Assembly: GCF_050947875.1 (NCBI RefSeq)
Contig: NC_134574.1
Span: 109,355,969 to 109,419,968, forward strand
Direction: 5' to 3'
Source: Dermacentor variabilis
Taxonomy: Eukaryota > Arthropoda > Arachnida > Ixodida > Ixodidae
Length of the DNA: 64,000 nucleotides
The position numbers were made by a program, and so were the translations under genes. The notes below the pieces were generated by a model. It worked only from the letters and a program-made list of their open reading frames with translations, had not been told where the DNA came from and did no database searches. Shown here in pieces: positions 58,081 through 64,000 of this stretch (positions are counted from its first letter, which is position 1; the number at the start of each line of letters is the position of its first letter).

Positions 58081-59609
58081 ATGATCGTGTAATAATCCAC
58101 TTAGATATCTAGTTGGCAGGAATTTAGCATTGAAATGAAATTCTAATAGTTTTTACTTGTTTTTTGAGGGGAATTATCTCGCATATCTCAACTTTTAATG
58201 GCTCTAGTTGTGCTTGCATGAAAAGAACCTGCGGATTGTACAGACAGGACCATGACTGTACAGACAGGACCATACAGCACGCGAGCACGCAGCTCCAATC
58301 ACCTCGTACATGACCACACTGCTTGTCGAGCACGAGCACGCAGCTCTCGAGCGCACTCAGCAGCCGCACAACAGCTGCTTATAAACACGCTGTCCTCCCT
58401 CCCTAGGTAAAGGAAAAACGGCGGTTCACTGCCAATTCGTAGCGTGCAACGTCATTGTAGTAGAACCGCCTTTTAGGGGGAGGGTTACACACACTTCCAC
58501 ATAGGTTTTACTGACCACGTCGAGGAGAGTTGCTTCTCGTGGTCATGGTGCTTCACCCGAGCAGGCGCCTCTTAATCCCCGAGCTGACCTCGCACAGCGG
58601 CCGCTTCGGCTGTCCATTGTCTGGCGTATTCAAAGGCTCATGAGAAAGCACCGCAAAGCATCTCAATCCAGGAATTCCCGCTGCTTCAGTCGAACCGCGA
58701 AGGCGTTGGCAATTTCACTAACAATAGTTCGTCCGCCGATCGCCTTTAGTCATAGCGACGCCGGGGGTGTGTTGACGTGGCGCATCGTCGTCCCTACGAA
58801 ACGAGTCACCACGGCAGGGGGTGAAGGCTTCCATGGTCTTTTCGGGGAAGCTCGCCACGCTCGCAGCTGCAGCAGGCTGAGAAAATTTTGCATGTCGGCA
58901 CCTCTGCAGGCCCTTCCTAACAAGGCGGATTCGCTACTTCTTCCTGAAGCTGGTATGCACCAACTGGCAAGATACAATTATTTGTCCCGTTACATTCGTT
59001 CGTGCCTACATTCCGTTACTCACAAAACACGCATCAAGTCCATTTAGTAATTGCTAGCGGGGAAGGATATGCAAACTATGCGTGACACACGCAAAAATCT
59101 GCGTATAAACTGAACTCCTCAGTGGTGTGTTTTCTTTTTCATTATCACATTAAATGAAGAAATACACGAGTGCCATATATGACTGCAACGTTACGTAACA
59201 GCCGGCTTCTTTGTCATAGTGTTAATACATGGAATGTTTCAGCAGAAATGTTTGTTTGAGTGTTTAATGATTTTTTTCCTGAATCGCGTAAACCAAGCCA
59301 GATGTATACGTTGTATCCAAGAGTGGCAAGTAAGGACTCATAGTATCATTGCAAACGATTCATCGATAAAAAATGTGGCAGAGCCCATATAACGATGACT
59401 GTTGACGGTAATGCATTGAAGCCATATAGCAACCCAATTAGCGTATGGCACCGTCCACACGCCTTGTGTATGAGGCACGTAGTGCAGCAGACTCCTTCCT
59501 CGGGCTTCCATTTGAACACACCTCGCCATGTTGCGACGCCCCCGCGAAGCGTCCGAAAAGGATGGAACGCCAGTGCATGCGCTGAGAAAAGCATCGTGTC
59601 GGCCTCCGC

Positions 59610-60620
59610 GACCCAAACCCACGGGCTGCCCTGCTTCCAGCTTTGATCGCCCCGCTACCGCTGGGTGCCCCGGAGATCCTGCGCCGCCTGCTTTAATATT
59701 ACCTCAGGTGGTCTGAAGCAGTGCTTGTAAAAAATGCAAGCTATTGTCGTGACTAACAAAGTGGCCCGCGTCTTATACAACACCCGTCAGAACCTTGCCC
59801 GGTCAGAGCCAATGATCACAAAATGGGGCGTCCGTGCCCACTGCCTCAGCGCGCGGGCAGTAAGCGGCGGAGCGTAAACGAACTCGACCCCCCTCCGTCA
59901 TGCCGGCACGCCTAGGAACAAACGCACGATACACGCGCAAAGAAACTTCACTACCGTAGTGCCTAGGCAGAGTCACGTATTCAAGGAGCAAAGGCCCCCA
60001 CATTTTCTTTTTCGCATCCTCTCTTACTCGCGCCTGCACAGAAACGTCGAGCGTCGTCAAAAGTGCCACGCCCCGCTGTACCTACTAGCAATTGAAACAA
60101 CGCCTCCCGGTCGCGCGCGAGTAATCCCGCCGTTACGACGAGACATTCGTTTGAGGGCTAGCCAGCCGTTTGTGCGCACGCGCGAGTAAGAGCGGGCGCG
60201 AGAGAGAAAATCTGGGGGCTTTTGTTCCCTGAATATATGACTCTGCCTTGGCACTACGGAGGAGGTTTCTTAGCGCGCGTTGTATTCGTTTGTCCCCAGA
60301 TATGCCGGCATTGCAGAGTGCGGTCGAGTTTGTTTACGCTCAGCCGCTGGCTGCCCGCGCGGTGAGGCGGTGGCCACCAACGCGCCTTGGCGATCGCTGT
60401 GTCTGAAGGGGCAATGTTCTTTTATAAGACGCAGGCCGCTTTTTTCGTTGCAACGATAGATTGTATTTTTCAAGCACTGGCTCCAGAAAGGCACATGTAA
60501 CCGGCAAACGGAGGCCTCAGGAGAGCACCTCAGGTTATAATAAAGCAGGCGGCGCATGATCTCCAGGGCACCCAAAGAGTAGCGGGGTGGTCAAACTTTG
60601 GGTTGGGGCCGCGGGGGCCG
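59610..60620. repeat. Foldback element, right copy
   Basis: Arms at about 59,610-60,070 and 60,170-60,620. CCTAGGCAGAGTCACGTATT near 59,962 pairs with AATATATGACTCTGCCTTGG near 60,232. The centre shares TGTACCTACTAGCAATTG with the left copy. Confidence 0.75.
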
Positions 60621-60838
60621 AAGCGTGCCAGGGGGTGTTCGCATAATAAAATTGGCTGTCCGCTGCCGCTGAGAGCCGATCTTCTACACCCTTGGCATGC
60701 ACAGGCCTCGGCGAGCTCCAACACACGCACCAGGTCGGGTTCTAGCTTTCGTATCCCCGTTGCCGCTTTGGCGTCCTGGAGGCGCCACCAATAATGCGAA
60801 ATGATGACACATTGTTACAATTTGTAAGAAAACACGAT

Positions 60839-61028
60839 GGATGGATGGATGCAAAACTTTAATAAGGCCCTGAGGTACGCGACTCAGCGCGCTGCGGGCC
60901 GCTCCCACGTTGGGACAGTCAGGCCTTGACCGACCGCCGCATCGTGGGCCCTCTGGACAGCCCATAGTTGCGCCCCGGCATCGGGGCTCTTGATAGCAGA
61001 GAGCCACTTGTCCTCATTGATTGTCCTC
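60839..61028 (-). mobile_element. 5'-truncated I-like non-LTR insertion with target-site duplication
   Basis: The minus strand carries the coding end (DAGAQLWAVQRAHDAAVGQG) and a 3' end in (CATC)n. AAGAAACACGAT duplicates flank it (60,826-60,838 with one extra A, and 61,029-61,040). The left composite copy has no such insertion. Confidence 0.7.
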
Positions 61029-61269
61029 AAGAAACACGATTGAATAAATATAAATACGTCCAGCCGCCAACTTGGGACGGTAAGTTCAGCACTACCGCGC
61101 CCCGCAACTTTTTGCAATATATGCGGCCCGAGCTCTACTACGGTTGCTACTGGTCCCAAAGATATATTTGTTATGTTATTTACGAGGTACATAACCGTGA
61201 GGCGCGAGAAAGCTATGATCTGCCACGACTGACTTAGCACGAGCGCCACAGGAGCGAGACAGACAGTCA

Positions 61270-62818
61270 AATAACTTTAGTAATGGTCCTGAGGAACGCG
61301 TTAGGGTACCTCCCTTTTCAGGGAGTCCTCGTAGCCGTCGCGGGCCATACCCACGTCGGGGTCGGAAGATCATGGTCCTCCGCCCTGTCGCAGGCCCTCT
61401 GGACAGCCCGCAGCTGCTCTGAGAGGTCGCCGCTTTTAAGGGCTGCCTCCCAGAGGGTTAGAGTTGTATGCGATGAGCTGCGTACCGCAGATCGTTGCCA
61501 GAGCATACGAGATAAGCAGCAGTACGCCTCTCCACAGTCTGGACAGTGGGGTTCTACATTAGGCGCGAAGTGGCTGAATCGGCCCCTGGACGGGAATGAC
61601 CCCGTTTGGAGCATGCGAAAGGCCGACGATTGCGGTCCAGTAAATTTAGGATGTGGCAGTGGAAAGGCCCGCCGAGCAAGTTGATAATGTGCCAAAATTT
61701 CATGGAAGGTGAGAAGCGAATACCTGTACAGACCTAAGTCACCGCCCGTGAGTCCACCGGAACCGCCGCGGTGTGTAAGACCTCGCGCACCGTCATGGGC
61801 CAACTCATTGGTGATAACAACCTCAGAGCGCACATTGATTCCCATATGGGCCGGGAACCATTTGATATGAAAACCAGCAGCCCCTTCGCTGCCGAGGATG
61901 GCCGCCGCCTCCTTTGAGATCGAACCGGAGGCGAACGCCCATGTTGCAGACCTTGAGTCTGTAAAGATATTGGGATGTAAAGGGTCCTTCAGTGCTATAG
62001 ATATAGCAACCTGCTCGGCTACTGTTGCAGAAACCTTCCGCACGAATACTGAGTTAATGAGAGTGTCATTGGAGTCCACCGAAACTACGGCATGGTGATC
62101 AAAGCGCCCGTACTGGGCGGCGTCAACGAAACACGCCAGATTCGGAGTGGCCGCAGTCACTTTTAACAGGGAACAAGCCGGGCTACCCGGCGCCCAACAT
62201 TGTATTCAGGGTGGACGTTACGTGGCACGGGATCTACCTTGAACGTATCTCGGACCATGGGTGATAGGGTCACGTTGCGCTCCGTGATTTCCTGGTAAGC
62301 GCACCCAACGGATTCGAGGATGCATCTCCCCGCTCGCGATGATGAGAGTCGTATTATTTGGGCCACTCGTTGGGCCTCGATCGCCTCTGACAGGGTGTTG
62401 TGCATGCCTAGTTGCACGAGACGCGCGGTACTGGTAGTGAGTGGTAAACCCAGCACGCGCTTGATGCTTTTGCGCATGAGGACGTCGATTTTGGTCTCAT
62501 GCCGTGTAGGCCAGCGCAACGCGGAGGCGACATAGTTAAGGTGGCTCATCAGAAGCGCATGGTAGATTCTGAGGAGATTGCTCGCGCTCAAACCCCTCCT
62601 GAGGTTCGGGACCCTGAGGATAAGTCGAAGCATATTCTCCGTCGTGGAGGTAATGCGGGCTGAAGTCTGCGAGTTGCCCCCCGAGATTCTAGCAACTGTC
62701 CGAGGACCCTGATGGTATCCACTCTGTGGATTTGTTGTCCGTCCCTCGTGTTGAAGGCTATGGGAGCTTGATCTAAGGGTGTGGAGCACCCAACTCCCCG
62801 TCGGATGTGCCTATACAA
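61270..62818 (-). mobile_element. I/R1-like non-LTR retrotransposon C-terminal half with RNase H
   Basis: From 62,818 downward on the minus strand comes the end of the RT thumb region (YHALLMSHLNYVASALRW, KRVLGLPLTTSTARLVQLGM, EAQRVAQIIRLSSS). RNase H follows after a break (FVDAAQYGRFDHHAVV, TDSRSATWAF, FPAHMGINV, NELAHDGARG). Then comes a finger-like tail (HCPDCGEAYCCLSRMLWQ). The catalytic RT core is missing. Its 3' end forms the outer end of the composite repeat. Confidence 0.8.
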
Positions 62819-62859
62819 TGGAAGTTCGGACTATCCGACACAGAGGTGGCCAAATCGGG

Positions 62860-63200
62860 CTTCAGTGCCCCTGCTTCACCTATTTTACAGCGCTGGCCGC
62901 CAGCGTCCGAGAGTAAACAAACTCGACCCTATTACGCAATGCCGGCTCGCCTAGCGACAAACTCCTACAACACGCGCTAAGAAACCTCCTCGGTAGTGCC
63001 TAGGCAGAGTCATATTGAAGGAGCGAAAGCCCCCAGATTTTCTCTGGCACCCGCTCTTACTTGCGCCTGCGCACAAACGGCTGGCGATCCCTCAAATGAA
63101 CGTCTCGTTCCGTTACGTGGCGTTAACACCACACTCGCGCCACCTCCCGTAATATGCTGCAACAACGCCGATCGCAGTCGGCGCTTAGCAAGGGGGCGAA
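62860..63200 (+). repeat. Partial foldback arm (fourth locus)
   Basis: AATGCCGGCTCGCCTAGCGA, then GTGCCTAGGCAGAGTCATAT and CCCCCAGATTTTCTC, then GCGCACAAACGGCTGGCGAT, in the same order as 2,270-2,430. No second arm is seen. Confidence 0.6.
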
Positions 63201-63259
63201 GCCGGATTACAGGGGACGCGAAAGCCATGCGGAGGAAACATCAGAGGACACGTGAAGGT

Positions 63260-64000
63260 CCTGCGTCTCCACACACTACATCTAATAAATCTTACGTGAC
63301 GCGCGCTAACCGGGCCTGCTTACTCCGAAGACTTTCAACAACTGCCTTACGCTTTCACGTGCGAGTGTGAATGTGTATGGGCGTGTTTGCACATCAACTT
63401 ACCTTATTTTCTCTACTCTTATGTTCCTTGCGGGAGGAAAGATGTATCAATATGTGGCATGCTACGTGGTGCGGTCTGGCCACTCTAGTCACATCCACAC
63501 AGCATAATACGGCGTGCAACGCAATAAATGTGGTTCTTCCCGTGCCAGTCGCAGTGCCAGCGTCATGTAACTCAAAGTACGTGGCTGCTCTGAGTATTGA
63601 ACACGCAAGTATCCAATTCCGCTGCTTTTACTGTGTCACAGAAATTACTTACTTTACTTACCTTACTTTATACATCTATAACTTCACTTTATAGCTGCAG
63701 AGTAGGGTATAACCCCGGGTCGACACTTGGCGAGCGTCATGACGCGTTAAACCGTCGGTTGCCGGCACTTTATTAACGTTATTCCTATCGCATCCTAGCA
63801 CTCAATAGTTCTTTCCACGCCTAGTTTTCTTCCGATTTTTGAACTAGAGCAGCGCTATCGGAATAGGCTGAACGGAGGCCCAACGCTCCCAAAAACAAAG
63901 AAAGCAACATGGATGTACGCAAATAAAAACTTTGTTTTGCGCTCATTAAGGTACAGTAGGAATGACCCGTGCGCTTCTCACAAACATGGAGCAATGGAGG
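63260..64000. other. Right end, no supported features
   Basis: Short open frames and a small TTACTTTACTTACCTTAC run near 63,650. Nothing recognised. Confidence 0.5.

Larger units (their letters stand above)
58640..61690 (-). repeat. Composite repeat, right copy (inverted partner of 1,078-4,000)
   Basis: Reverse-complement counterpart of the left copy with the same order of segments: conserved open segment (58,640-59,047), 59,340-59,640 segment, foldback element, 60,630-61,250 segment and non-LTR tail. It carries one extra insertion at 60,839-61,028. Confidence 0.75.

Overview
The window looks like nuclear DNA of a hard (ixodid) tick. The evidence is multi-exon split genes with GT-AG introns, a dense load of tick-type non-LTR retrotransposon fragments, tRNA-derived SINEs resembling the tick 'Ruka' family, a Ty3/Gypsy-type element, and long simple repeats. 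I see no bacterial operons, no tRNA or rRNA genes and no CRISPR array.

The main result is one gene on the + strand, assembled by eye from splice sites and reading phase. It has 14 coding exons, from a tiny first exon at 6,885-6,900 to a stop at 54,023-54,025. All 13 junctions keep phase, and the exons total 2,235 nt (744 residues plus stop). The product reads as a type II membrane protein. In order it has a Gln/Tyr decapeptide-repeat cytoplasmic tail, two microexons (21 and 10 nt), one transmembrane helix, a poly-Gly stretch, a Thr/Pro mucin-like stalk and a roughly 370-residue ectodomain with 8 cysteines. The ectodomain resembles a large tick-specific family of secreted or membrane proteins of unknown function; I recognise it from recalled family motifs, not from a search.

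Most of the remaining 47 kb of gene span is introns filled with mobile elements. Intron 1 (6.9-14.1 kb) holds two antisense non-LTR remnants and a SINE. Intron 7 (24.5-34.5 kb) holds a nearly intact, recently inserted LTR retrotransposon (24,658-31,635) with 816-bp LTRs differing at one base and a 4-bp target duplication. Its pol order is protease-integrase-RT-RNase H, as in the Gmr1 group and unlike ordinary Gypsy elements. Intron 9 (36.0-44.4 kb) holds a roughly 690-bp (CAGA)n/(CGGA)n block, an antisense non-LTR remnant and a Helitron-like fragment. The last intron (50.5-53.8 kb) holds an antisense non-LTR element ending in (TAAA)n.

Outside the gene, 1.1-4.0 kb and 58.6-61.7 kb carry the same roughly 3-kb composite repeat in opposite orientation, so the gene lies between inverted copies. 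Inside each copy is a foldback element with arms of about 470 bp; partial arms recur at 5.0-5.4 kb and 62.9-63.1 kb. The right flank also has an RTE-clade fragment with an inverted head, a SINE head and RNase H-bearing non-LTR remnants.

Coordinates of repeats and remnants are approximate unless exact bases are stated. All family assignments come from motif recognition and were not searched.
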